From an uncultured Duncaniella sp. (GTDB lineage: Bacteria > Bacteroidota > Bacteroidia > Bacteroidales > Muribaculaceae), in NCBI RefSeq assembly GCF_910577345.1, contig NZ_CAJTMT010000014.1:25346-87978 (forward strand): a stretch of 62,633 nt of DNA, in the 5' to 3' direction. The notes beneath the pieces were generated by a model. The model saw only the letters and a program-made list of their open reading frames with translations, had not been told where the DNA came from and searched no databases. Shown here in pieces: positions 17,433 through 25,989 of the stretch (position 1 is its first letter; each line of letters begins with the position of its first letter). The translations under genes were made by a program, and so were the position numbers.

Positions 17433-18827
17433 ATGGGTAAAACTCTTTTTGACAAAATCTGGGATGCTCACGTCGTAAACAACATCGAAGGGGGCCCATC
17501 CCAACTCTATATCGACCGTCACTACTGCCACGAAGTGACCAGCCCCCAGGCTTTCGAGGGACTGCGCACACGCGGTCTGAAAGTGTTCCGTCCGGAAAAA
17601 ACATTCTGTTCGCCCGACCACAACATCCCTACCCTCAATCAGGACAAGCCGATTGCCGACCCCGTGTCGCGCAATCAGGTCGAGACCCTCACCCGCAACG
17701 CCAATGAGTTCGGAGTAACACTCTTCGGCCTCGGACACGCCAAAAACGGCATCATCCATGTCATCGGCCCGGAAAATGGCCTTACGCTTCCCGGCTACAC
17801 AATCGTCTGCGGCGACAGCCATACATCGACCCACGGAGCTTTCGGCGCAGTGGCTTTCGGCATCGGTACAAGCGAAGTGGAGATGGTACTCGCATCGCAG
17901 TGCATCCTCCAACCCAAACCCAAGACAATGCGCATCAATGTCAACGGTAAGCTCCGTCCGGGAGTGACCGCCAAGGACATCGCCCTCTACATCATCGCCA
18001 AGATGACCACCGGCGGCGCGACAGGTTACTTTGTAGAGTATGCCGGAGACACCATCCGCAATCTCTCGATGGAAGAGCGCATGACAGTCTGCAACCTCTC
18101 GATTGAGATGGGTGCGCGCGGAGGCATGATCGCTCCCGACGAAACGACATTCGCCTACGTCGAAGGACGCGAATTCGCACCCAAGGGTGAGGAATGGGAA
18201 AAGGCTGTGGCCTACTGGCGCACTCTTCCCTCCGATCCGGATGCTGAATTTGACCGTGAAATCAACTTCGACGCAGCCGACATCGAACCCCGCATCACTT
18301 TCGGAACCAACCCGGGCATGGGCATCGGCATCAACGATCCGATTCCAGCTCCCGATCCCGAGGATGAGGCCGGAAAAATCTCCTACGAGAAATCGCTCGA
18401 CTATATGGGTTTCAAAGTGGGACAGGTGCTCGCCGGAACCCCCATCGACTATGTGTTCCTCGGCAGTTGCACGAATGGACGCATCGAGGATTTCCGCGCA
18501 TTCGCAAACTTTGTCAAGGGTAAGAAGAAAGCTCCCGGCGTGACAGCATGGCTTGTTCCAGGTTCATGGAAAGTGGACGCACAGATACGCGAGGAAGGAC
18601 TGGACAAGATTCTTGCGGAAGCCGGCTTCGAAATCCGTCAGCCCGGTTGCTCGGCCTGCCTCGCAATGAACGAGGACAAGGTTCCCGCAGGCAAACTCGC
18701 CGTCTCGACATCAAACCGCAACTTCGAAGGCCGTCAGGGTCCCGGCTCACGCACAATCCTCGCCGGACCTCTCGTAGCCGCAGCCTCAGCAGTCACCGGA
18801 GTGCTCACAGATCCCCGCACCGTCTAA
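17433..18827 (+). CDS. leuC: 3-isopropylmalate dehydratase large subunit
   Basis: A 464-residue aconitase-family subunit that isomerises 2- to 3-isopropylmalate with LeuD. Three cysteines for the 4Fe-4S cluster are visible, one in FLGSCTNGRIEDF and two in QPGCSACLAMN. The N-terminal region has the conserved DRHYCHEVTSPQAFEGL, and CGDSHTSTHGAFGA is intact. It begins 42 bp after leuA and is followed by leuD after 20 bp. The same subunit pair can also act on citramalate, relevant to the synthase gene at 19551. Confidence 0.97.
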   Translation: MGKTLFDKIWDAHVVNNIEGGPSQLYIDRHYCHEVTSPQAFEGLRTRGLKVFRPEKTFCSPDHNIPTLNQDKPIADPVSRNQVETLTRNANEFGVTLFGLGHAKNGIIHVIGPENGLTLPGYTIVCGDSHTSTHGAFGAVAFGIGTSEVEMVLASQCILQPKPKTMRINVNGKLRPGVTAKDIALYIIAKMTTGGATGYFVEYAGDTIRNLSMEERMTVCNLSIEMGARGGMIAPDETTFAYVEGREFAPKGEEWEKAVAYWRTLPSDPDAEFDREINFDAADIEPRITFGTNPGMGIGINDPIPAPDPEDEAGKISYEKSLDYMGFKVGQVLAGTPIDYVFLGSCTNGRIEDFRAFANFVKGKKKAPGVTAWLVPGSWKVDAQIREEGLDKILAEAGFEIRQPGCSACLAMNEDKVPAGKLAVSTSNRNFEGRQGPGSRTILAGPLVAAASAVTGVLTDPRTV

Positions 18828-18847
18828 ACCCATCCACCGAAAGCATC

Positions 18848-19435
18848 ATGAAAGAAAAATTCAGCACCATAACATCAACCTGTGTCCCCCTCCCCATGGA
18901 GAATGTGGACACCGACCAGATCATCCCTGCCCGCTTCCTCAAAGCCACCTCTCGCGAAGGATTCGGCGACAACCTCTTCCGCGACTGGCGTTATGACAAG
19001 GACGGCAATCCGGTGAAGGACTTCGTGCTCAACGACCCGACCTATTCAGGCTGCATCCTCGTGGCCGGAAAGAACTTCGGCTCCGGTTCAAGCCGCGAAC
19101 ATGCCGCATGGGCAATTCATGACTACGGTTTCCGCGTGGTCGTGTCGAGCTTCTTCGCCGACATCCACAAAAACAACGAGCTCAACAACTTCGTGCTCCC
19201 AGTGGTGGTCAGCGAACCTTTCCTTGCAGAACTCTTCGAGTCAATCGCCGCAAATCCGCGCACGGAAGTGAAAGTCGACCTCCCCTCGCAGACAATCACC
19301 AACCTTGCAACCGGCAACAGCGAGACATTCGACATCAACGCTTACAAGAAGCAATGCCTGTCGGAAGGTCTTGACGACATTGAATATCTGCTTTCAAAGA
19401 AAGACGACATCGAAGCCTGGGAAGCGAAACGCTGA
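18848..19435 (+). CDS. leuD: 3-isopropylmalate dehydratase small subunit
   Basis: A 195-residue swivel-domain subunit paired with LeuC. The start at 18848 (MKEKFSTITS) is chosen because the longer open frame only reads back through leuC. Signature features are VDTDQIIPARFL near the N-terminus and GKNFGSGSSREHAAWAI, which contacts substrate. Length and motifs are normal. A gap of 115 bp with no obvious terminator separates it from the next synthase gene. Confidence 0.97.
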   Translation: MKEKFSTITSTCVPLPMENVDTDQIIPARFLKATSREGFGDNLFRDWRYDKDGNPVKDFVLNDPTYSGCILVAGKNFGSGSSREHAAWAIHDYGFRVVVSSFFADIHKNNELNNFVLPVVVSEPFLAELFESIAANPRTEVKVDLPSQTITNLATGNSETFDINAYKKQCLSEGLDDIEYLLSKKDDIEAWEAKR

Positions 19436-19550
19436 CCGCAGGTGCTGTATCAAAAAACTGATGAATTGAATTATGATACAGCTCCCGGCCATCCTCCTCA
19501 CACATAGTCACACCATATACCCACACATATTATCATACCCCCTGTAAGGC

Positions 19551-21074
19551 ATGTATGTTGAAATAATGGACACAACTCTCCGCGACGGAGAGCAGACCTC
19601 GGGAGTCTCGTTTTCGACTTCCGAGAAACTCGCAATCACACGCCTGCTCCTTCAGGAACTCCACGTCCCGCGAATTGAAATCGCGTCGGCACGAGTTTCG
19701 GATGGAGAGCGTGAGACTGTGCGCAAAGTCTGCTCCTGGGCGGAGCGCAACGGTTACATCGACCGCATCGAAGTGCTCGGCTTCCTTGACGGAGGCGAGT
19801 CGGTGAGATGGATCAGCGATGTCGGCGGAAAAGTCATAAATCTTTTGGCCAAAGGGTCGGAAAAGCACTGCCGTCTGCAACTCAAACAGACCCCGGAACA
19901 ACATTTCGCAGCCATAGCCGCCGAAGTGGCCCGCGCACGTGAGGCCGGGCTTGCCGTAAACATATATCTCGAGGACTGGTCAAACGGAATGAAACACTCG
20001 CGCGACTATGTGTTCGCACTGATGGAAGCCATCAAGGACCTGCCCATCCGCCGCTTCATGCTTCCCGACACCCTCGGCATCCTCAATCCGTATGACACGC
20101 TGTCATACGTCCACACCATCGTGAAGCACTACCCCGCTCTCCATTTCGACTTCCATGCCCACAACGACTACGACCTTGCCACAGCCAACGTATTCGCAGC
20201 CGTGAAAGGGGGAGCAAAAGGTGTGCATTGCACCATCAATGGACTGGGTGAACGTGCAGGAAACGCGACACTGTCGAGCACAGTAGCCGTCATCCATGAC
20301 CAACTCGGTGACACGACCGACATCGACGAAAGCAAAATCAACAAGGTCAGTCATATCGTCGAGTCATTCTCCGGCATCATGGTGCCACCCAACAAACCCA
20401 TCATCGGCGACAGTGTGTTCACCCAGTGTGCAGGCGTACATGCCGACGGCGACAACAAGAGCCAACTCTATTTCAACGAGCTTCTTCCCGAACGCTTCGG
20501 CCGCGAACGCGAATATGCCCTCGGCAAGACATCCGGAAAGGCAAATATCAAGAAAAATCTTGAGGCTCTCGGCATAGAGTTAAGTGACTCCGACATCCGC
20601 AAGGTGACGGAACGCATCATCGAGCTTGGCGACAAGAAGGAGATTGTCACACAAGGCGATCTCCCCTTCATCATCGCCGATGTGCTCAAGCATCCGACCC
20701 TTCCTTCGGATGTTCGTGTGGACAACTATGTGCTAACCCTGACCCAGGGTCTGCGACCGACAGCCACAGTCAAACTCATTGTCGGCGAAGCGGAATTTCA
20801 GGAATCTGCGGTCGGCGACGGTCAGTTCGACGCTTTCATGCGTGCTGTCCGAAACATTTACCGAGGAAAACTCCAACGTCCCTTCCCCTCGCTCGTCAAC
20901 TACTCCGTCAATATCCCTCCGGGTGGAAAGACGGATGCGCTTGTCCACACCACCATCACATGGAGCTTCGAGGGCAATGTATTCAAGACCCGTGGTCTCG
21001 ATCCGGACCAGACGGAAGCAGCCATCCAGGCCACCGTCAAGATGCTCAATATGCTTGAGAGCACCCCGAGGTGA
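19551..21074 (+). CDS. LeuA-family acyltransferase, probable citramalate synthase
   Basis: A 507-residue homologue of 2-isopropylmalate synthase with DTTLRDGEQTSGVSFS, the metal-binding HAHNDYDLATAN, and NGLGERAGNATL. It differs clearly from LeuA upstream, notably TSGVSFS in place of VPGCQLN after the catalytic Arg, a feature seen in citramalate synthase (CimA)-like members. CimA joins pyruvate and acetyl-CoA, and LeuCDB then yield 2-oxobutyrate for isoleucine. A place inside the leu operon between leuD and leuB fits that role. Isopropylmalate or homocitrate synthase activity remains possible. The stop is followed at once by a GTTGTGAG-rich repeat. Confidence 0.8.
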   Translation: MYVEIMDTTLRDGEQTSGVSFSTSEKLAITRLLLQELHVPRIEIASARVSDGERETVRKVCSWAERNGYIDRIEVLGFLDGGESVRWISDVGGKVINLLAKGSEKHCRLQLKQTPEQHFAAIAAEVARAREAGLAVNIYLEDWSNGMKHSRDYVFALMEAIKDLPIRRFMLPDTLGILNPYDTLSYVHTIVKHYPALHFDFHAHNDYDLATANVFAAVKGGAKGVHCTINGLGERAGNATLSSTVAVIHDQLGDTTDIDESKINKVSHIVESFSGIMVPPNKPIIGDSVFTQCAGVHADGDNKSQLYFNELLPERFGREREYALGKTSGKANIKKNLEALGIELSDSDIRKVTERIIELGDKKEIVTQGDLPFIIADVLKHPTLPSDVRVDNYVLTLTQGLRPTATVKLIVGEAEFQESAVGDGQFDAFMRAVRNIYRGKLQRPFPSLVNYSVNIPPGGKTDALVHTTITWSFEGNVFKTRGLDPDQTEAAIQATVKMLNMLESTPR

Positions 21075-21135
21075 GGGGGGAAGTTGTGAGTTTTTAGTTT
21101 TCAGATAATAACAATAATATAACATATATATCAAG

Positions 21136-22197
21136 ATGAATCTTAAAGTAGCAGTTCTGCCCGGCGACGGTATCGGACCCGAGATTTCCCGTCAGGGCGT
21201 CGACGTGATGAGCGCCGTTTGTGAGAAATTCGGCCACAGTGTCGAGTATCGTTATGCCATCTGCGGAGCGGATGCCATCGACAAGGTAGGCGATCCCTTC
21301 CCCGAAGACACCTACGAAACCTGTCTTTGGGCCGACGCGGTTCTTTTCTCAGCCGTAGGCGATCCCAAATTCGACAATAATCCCAACGCGAAGGTGCGAC
21401 CCGAGCAGGGACTGCTTGCCATGCGTAAGAAACTCGGTCTTTTTGCAAACATCCGTCCGGTCGAGACATTCAAATGCCTCATCCACAAATCTCCGCTCCG
21501 TGCAGAACTCGTAGAAGGCGCTGACTTCATCTGTATCCGTGAGCTGACCGGCGGCATGTATTTCGGCGAGAAGTTTGAAAGCGACGAACGTGCCTACGAC
21601 ACCAATGCATACACTCGTCCCGAAATCGAGCGCATCCTCCACGTTGCTTACAGCTATGCACTCCGTCGCAACAAACACCTTACTGTTGTCGACAAGGCCA
21701 ACGTGCTTGCTTCCTCACGTCTCTGGCGCAAGGTCGCACAGGAAATAGCTCCGCAGTATCCCGACGTTACAACCGACTTCATGTATGTCGACAACGCTGC
21801 CATGCGCATGATTCAGGAGCCCCGCTTCTTCGACGTGATGGTCACTGAAAATACTTTCGGCGACATCCTTACAGATGAAGGCTCGGTAATCTCCGGCTCA
21901 ATGGGCCTCCTCCCCTCGGCTTCAACCGGCGAGAAAACCCCGGTGTTTGAACCCATCCACGGTTCATGGCCTCAGGCAAAAGGCAAGAACATAGCCAATC
22001 CCCTCGCCCAGATTCTCTCTGTGGCAATGCTCTTCGAATACTTCAATCTCACCGAAGAGGGCAAACTCATCCGTGAAGCTGTCAACGCTTCGCTCGATGC
22101 CAATGTCCGCACACCTGAAATTCAGGTTGAAGGTGGTGCCAACTACGGCACTGACGCAGTCGGCGCTTGGATTGTCGACTACATCAAAAAAGCTTAA
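21136..22197 (+). CDS. leuB: 3-isopropylmalate dehydrogenase
   Basis: A 353-residue NAD-dependent decarboxylating dehydrogenase that converts 3-isopropylmalate to 2-oxoisocaproate. It opens with LPGDGIGPEISRQG, and carries the ELTGGMYFGE substrate segment, VDKANVLASSRLW, and the cofactor-site ENTFGDILTDEGS. It is the last gene of the leu operon, and a near-perfect hairpin follows at 22273. It could also act on methylmalate produced by the citramalate route. Confidence 0.97.
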   Translation: MNLKVAVLPGDGIGPEISRQGVDVMSAVCEKFGHSVEYRYAICGADAIDKVGDPFPEDTYETCLWADAVLFSAVGDPKFDNNPNAKVRPEQGLLAMRKKLGLFANIRPVETFKCLIHKSPLRAELVEGADFICIRELTGGMYFGEKFESDERAYDTNAYTRPEIERILHVAYSYALRRNKHLTVVDKANVLASSRLWRKVAQEIAPQYPDVTTDFMYVDNAAMRMIQEPRFFDVMVTENTFGDILTDEGSVISGSMGLLPSASTGEKTPVFEPIHGSWPQAKGKNIANPLAQILSVAMLFEYFNLTEEGKLIREAVNASLDANVRTPEIQVEGGANYGTDAVGAWIVDYIKKA

Positions 22198-22272
22198 TCT
22201 ACAAAAAGGGCCTAATCCACCCATAAGAAAGTAGAGGTCAATTAAACTCTGACTTCCCGACTTCAAGTCCAT

Positions 22273-22363
22273 AAAAAATCAGGAATCCGCGAAATATAGT
22301 CCACCGGCGCAAAAGCAATCGCGCCGTAAACAAGGGCTACATTCCGCGGATTCCTGATTTTTT
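22273..22363. terminator. leu operon terminator hairpin
   Basis: 19-bp arms at 22273-22291 and 22345-22363 are exact reverse complements, bordered by A- and T-runs. An inner GGCGC/GCGCC stem lies in the 53-nt loop. This is a plausible rho-independent terminator for the leu operon. Confidence 0.8.
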
Positions 22364-22408
22364 CAACCTATCGCCTCAACCCGCAGAAACCCCTCAAAAG
22401 TCCCGTAA

Positions 22409-22504
22409 GTTAGAAAAATGTGTAAGTTTTCACATTTTATGTTGGAAAAATGTGAGAAACCACACATTTCTCGTTGGAAAAATATGATTTATTTTGTTAT
22501 TATC
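22409..22504 (+). promoter_or_regulatory. 32-bp-period palindromic array upstream of DUF4143 gene
   Basis: Three units start with GTTRGAAAAATRTG at 22409, 22441 and 22473, exactly 32 bp apart. Units 1 and 2 each contain a dyad (AAAATGTG, an 8-nt spacer, CACATTT); unit 3 is partial and runs into the promoter. Spacing of about three helical turns places all sites on one DNA face, which is typical of a cooperative operator. Confidence 0.75.
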
Positions 22505-22506
22505 AT

Positions 22507-22514
22507 TATATTTG
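22507..22514 (+). promoter_or_regulatory. -7 box of the DUF4143 ATPase gene
   Basis: TATATTTG matches TAnnTTTG. It ends 23 bp before the ATG at 22538 and directly follows the palindromic array, so the array overlaps the expected -33 region. No convincing -33 box was found. Confidence 0.55.
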
Positions 22515-22537
22515 TGAATGATAAAAATTCAAATCCC

Positions 22538-23863
22538 ATGGAACTGAGAAGAGACATCATCGAAAAGCTGCTTGAATGGAAGGAAAGTCCGAACCGAAAG
22601 CCACTCATCATTTCAGGAGCACGTCAGATTGGCAAGACATGGCTTATGAAGCATTTCGGAAAGGAATACTTCAAGCATACCGCATATTTCAACTTCGACA
22701 ACTCTGAAGAACTCTGCCGGGAATTTGAGAACACAAAAGACCCTGACCGCCTCATCGGAATACTCGGTCTGTATGCCGACTGCCCAATCATACCCGGAGA
22801 GACATTAATCATATTCGACGAAATCCAGCAGAGTAACCGTGCGCTCAACTCATTGAAATATTTCTGTGAGGATGCGCCGCAGTACTGCGTTATCGCCGCA
22901 GGATCATTGCTCGGTGTGGCGCTTTCGCAAGGAGAGTCCTTTCCCGTTGGCAAAGTTGACTTCCTTCAGATGTATCCTGTGACATTCAAGGAATTCTTGC
23001 GTGTCGACGACCCTAAATGCCATGATTATCTTGACGGATTAAGCGCTATTGAAACCCTGCCGGAAATAATCATGAACAGGACAACTGAGTCCTACCGTCG
23101 CTACATGACATGCGGAGGGATGCCCGGCGCTGCAGTCGCAATGCTTGAAAACCGTGGGATAGGAGCCGTAGAAAAGGAACAATCCAACATTCTACAGGCC
23201 TATACTCTTGACTTTGCCAAACATGCACCGACTCGCGAGATTCCTCGCATAACCTCAATATGGAACTCAATCCCGTCGCAGCTTGCCCGCGAAAACCGCA
23301 AGTTTGTCTATAAGCTCGTGAAGCCGGGAGCACGGTCACGCGAATATGAAGACGCTCTTCTGTGGCTCCAACAGGCCGGATTGATCTATAGAGTGTTCTG
23401 TCTGTCAAAACCGGGGCTGCCACTGAGCGCCTATGACGATGTTTCATCGTTCAAAATCTATATGTGTGACACCGGATTGCTACGCTCACTTGCAGCACTT
23501 CCCCCGGATATATTCTGGACATCAAATCCGCTTTATCAGGAATTTCAAGGGGCACTGACAGAAAATGCCATACTTCAGGCATTGCTCCCCGACTTCAATC
23601 CGTCGCCCCGCTACTGGACCTCCAACGGAACTGCGGAAGTCGATTTCATCACTCAGGATGGCCTTGACATAATCCCGATGGAGGTAAAATCCGGGACTAA
23701 CACTTCCGGAAAAAGCCTCTCGGTCTACGTCAAGAAATATTCTCCGCAATTAGCCATCATATACTCACGCAATAATCTGCGTATTGCCGACAACGTCATC
23801 CATATTCCCCTATTTCTCGCAGACTGGACCAAAAGACTAATCCGGATTGCAAACGGAAAATGA
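22538..23863 (+). CDS. AAA ATPase with DUF4143 domain
   Basis: A 441-residue protein starting MELRRD; the upstream open frame is rejected because it reads through the palindromic array and promoter box. The N-terminal ATPase has Walker A GARQIGKT (about 27-34) and Walker B LIIFDEIQ. The DUF4143 domain at the C-terminus carries a nuclease-like ending (NGTAEVDFITQDG, then MEVKSG), reminiscent of PD-(D/E)xK active sites, where D and E-x-K are spaced similarly. These ATPases are widespread, often in multiple copies, and of unknown function. No partner gene is adjacent. Confidence 0.85.
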   Translation: MELRRDIIEKLLEWKESPNRKPLIISGARQIGKTWLMKHFGKEYFKHTAYFNFDNSEELCREFENTKDPDRLIGILGLYADCPIIPGETLIIFDEIQQSNRALNSLKYFCEDAPQYCVIAAGSLLGVALSQGESFPVGKVDFLQMYPVTFKEFLRVDDPKCHDYLDGLSAIETLPEIIMNRTTESYRRYMTCGGMPGAAVAMLENRGIGAVEKEQSNILQAYTLDFAKHAPTREIPRITSIWNSIPSQLARENRKFVYKLVKPGARSREYEDALLWLQQAGLIYRVFCLSKPGLPLSAYDDVSSFKIYMCDTGLLRSLAALPPDIFWTSNPLYQEFQGALTENAILQALLPDFNPSPRYWTSNGTAEVDFITQDGLDIIPMEVKSGTNTSGKSLSVYVKKYSPQLAIIYSRNNLRIADNVIHIPLFLADWTKRLIRIANGK

Positions 23864-24229
23864 ACACGGATCCGTTGGTCACCACCAATCTTCGCTCTCC
23901 GACAAAATGCCAAAAGCGCCGGCGAAATCACTTCGCGGCGCTTTTGTTTGTGTGGGTGTGTTTTTTATTATAGTGTAGATTACCAATACCTTAACATGAA
24001 AAATCTTAGTCTTAAATCTTATCTATTATTATCTTATTTACTGAATCCTTAAAACGAATCTTATCTTACCTTTGAATCAATACCTAATCGAAAACTTATA
24101 CCTAAATGAACCAATCTTATTTTACCTTTCAAATCTGTACGTTTCGGAAACTATGTGTGTATTTCGTGTAGAAGTTGCATAATCTTTCGGGAAGAATTTC
24201 TTGCGGCGATTGCCACAACCGAACTGCTA
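23864..24229. other. Convergent intergenic region with AATCTTAT repeats
   Basis: After the terminator at 23911, an A/T-rich stretch (24000-24140) repeats AATCTTA several times. It includes two 22-23 bp near-copies at 24057-24078 and 24113-24135, the first holding TACCTTTG (24067-24074), a -7-like box with no gene downstream on that strand. No protein or known RNA is recognised. Confidence 0.5.
23911..23946. terminator. Terminator after the DUF4143 gene
   Basis: Arms 23911-23926 and 23932-23946 form a GC-rich stem with A-rich left and T-rich right ends (CAAAAGCGCC / GGCGCTTTTG), with one bulged base, followed by TTTG. It is a typical bidirectional intrinsic terminator. Confidence 0.85.
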
Positions 24230-24733
24230 TCAACGGTAGTCGGCGAAGCGCACCTGGAGTTTCTTGCGTGCGAAGAAGATACGGCTCTTCACTGTTCCGA
24301 GAGGAAGATTCATCTTCTCGGCGATTTCGTTGTATTTGTAACCGGCGACGTGCATCGAGAAGGGGATGCGGTATTCGTCGGGGAATTCGTTGATTGCGTC
24401 TGAAATCTCGTTGGCGCCGAATGAGCCTTCGGGAGTCTCAAGGCCTGAATCCTGAGAGAGATTGAGGTGGTAGAGGTCTTCAGTCTGGTCGATGACTGTT
24501 GCCGAGCGGGCAACACGACGGTAGTTGTTGATGAAGATGTTGCGCATGATGGTGAAAACCCAACCCTTGAAGTTGGTGTTGTCAACATACTTGCTTTCGT
24601 TATCAAGGGCCTTCAGGGTAGTATCCTGGAGAAGATCGTAAGCGTTGTCTCTGTTAGAGGTGAGCATGTAGGCAAAGTTAAGAAGGTTGCCCTGAAGGCT
24701 CATAAGCTTGTTCTGAAATTCCTGAGTTCCCAT
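24230..24733 (-). CDS. ECF-type RNA polymerase sigma factor
   Basis: A 167-residue sigma-70-family ECF factor. The start at 24733 (MGTQEFQNKL) is chosen because the longer frame adds 70 low-complexity residues and crosses a promoter-like box. Region 2 (LLNFAYMLTSNRDNAYDLLQDTTLKAL, then FKGWVFTIMRNIFINNYRR) and region 4 (EFPDEYRIPFSMHVAGYKYNEIAEKMNLPLGTVKSRIFFARKKL) are complete. No anti-sigma gene is adjacent, so it may be controlled by an unlinked factor or transcriptionally. Related Bacteroidetes sigma factors often stand alone in this way. Confidence 0.93.
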   Translation of the reverse strand: MGTQEFQNKLMSLQGNLLNFAYMLTSNRDNAYDLLQDTTLKALDNESKYVDNTNFKGWVFTIMRNIFINNYRRVARSATVIDQTEDLYHLNLSQDSGLETPEGSFGANEISDAINEFPDEYRIPFSMHVAGYKYNEIAEKMNLPLGTVKSRIFFARKKLQVRFADYR

Positions 24734-25236
24734 AATTATTGTGTTTTGATGAGTTGAACTTTTGTGAGAGTCTTTCTGGTGAAAGGCGGTCTGTGATGAG
24801 TTGTTGTTTTTGTTTGACACTTCAAAATTACAACGAAAATCAGCGATGCGAATAATTTTTATGTAAAAATATGTTAATTCAATGACAAACTTGTTACAAA
24901 TATCATATCTTATTGATTTACTGGATATTGCCACAAATAACAATGATTACAAAATTGTTACAATGTAACTGATTTTGCAACAATTTAACCAAAAAACATC
25001 GGATTTTTATTACAACGCTTGCATTATCGCACCTTTTCCGCCCCTAATCAACATTATCTTTGCATACGGGCAAAACAGAAATAATCACATCAAAACATCC
25101 ACACAGTCATGAACCACCTCACAACACTCCCACATTCTCTTCCGGACCGTACAAAAAAACAGTCCCGACTCCGAAAACAGAATCAGGACCATCGTATACC
25201 TGTATAGTATATATTAGATGTATCTATCAGACAAAA
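24734..25236. other. Intergenic region upstream of the ECF sigma gene
   Basis: About 500 bp, strongly A/T-rich. On the minus strand TAATTTTG (24823-24830) is a -7 box giving the sigma mRNA an 80-nt leader. On the plus strand TATCTTTG (25055-25062) precedes a 32-codon frame at 25109. Nothing else was recognised. Confidence 0.5.
25109..25207 (+). CDS. Possible small basic peptide
   Basis: A 32-codon frame (begins MNHLTTLPHS, ends HRIPV) lies 47 bp after a TATCTTTG promoter-like box. It is rich in Lys, Arg, Gln and His, with no hydrophobic helix. No family is recognised and no ribosome binding site decides it. It may be chance coding. Confidence 0.25.
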   Translation: MNHLTTLPHSLPDRTKKQSRLRKQNQDHRIPV

Positions 25237-25950
25237 TCAATCGGCATTCAGTCTCTCATGGATTAGAGACTTTATCGTCCGTTCTGCTTCTTCCACTCCG
25301 ACCTGACTAATCAATTGATTGTAGTCATTGATTTCATCACCAGTGAAAGTAAGCACTATACGGCGTTCCTCCTTGCCGGCAATATGAGTGTAATTTTCAG
25401 GATGACACCAAAAACATTGGACACAAAAACTACTGTCTTTCATGCTCCAGTTAGGGCAATGTTCACATGCCCACGACTTTGCGCGGTTTGCAGAAGGCGA
25501 CAGGAGCATATAGGCATCTATCTCCTTCGATACCTCTCCGGCAATTTCGTATGGGACTCTATGGTCGATCTGCAACAATGACACTTCTACTTCCTGTTGG
25601 TAGATAAAGCATCGGCTTCCATATTTTTCAATCAGTGCATCCCTAAGCGCTTTTGCAAGAGCGGTCCGACCACGCACCTTCGAAAGAGAGTCGTCCAGCC
25701 CGGAAGGATCTCCGAATCTATATGCCGCTATATTTCGGCCCTGTTTATCCTTGACCCTGAATGTTTCAACCGGAATTCCCTGCTCTCTGACATCCCGTAT
25801 GGCTCTCGGAGGATGATTATAGCCATAGACATCCTTGATTTCCTCGGATGTGATATATCCATGTTGAAGAATATGGTTTATGATGGTTGCAGGTCGTTTT
25901 CCTGTAACCGACTTTAACTTATCAATAAATTCCCGTGGAAAATCAGACAT
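25237..25950 (-). CDS. HNH restriction endonuclease, type II R-M partner
   Basis: A 237-residue nuclease. The N-terminal 85 residues look like a winged-helix DNA-binding domain (HGYITSEEIKDVYGY). The central HNH site is visible in LLQIDHRVPYE (Asp129, His130) and SPSANRAKSW (Asn155), and four cysteines (C162, C165, C176, C179) form a zinc ribbon. Pairing with the adenine methylase gene 39 bp upstream identifies it as the restriction component of a type II R-M system. The recognition site is unknown. Codons are more A/T-ending than in the flanking guaA, consistent with horizontal transfer. Confidence 0.85.
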   Translation of the reverse strand: MSDFPREFIDKLKSVTGKRPATIINHILQHGYITSEEIKDVYGYNHPPRAIRDVREQGIPVETFRVKDKQGRNIAAYRFGDPSGLDDSLSKVRGRTALAKALRDALIEKYGSRCFIYQQEVEVSLLQIDHRVPYEIAGEVSKEIDAYMLLSPSANRAKSWACEHCPNWSMKDSSFCVQCFWCHPENYTHIAGKEERRIVLTFTGDEINDYNQLISQVGVEEAERTIKSLIHERLNAD

Positions 25951-25989
25951 GGTGCGAATAAGAATTAAACAAATGAGTGGAAACGGCTT

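Noticed and set aside
22409..22504. Possible CRISPR array
   Set aside because: Period is 32 bp with whole units repeating and no variable spacers; it is an operator-like tandem array.
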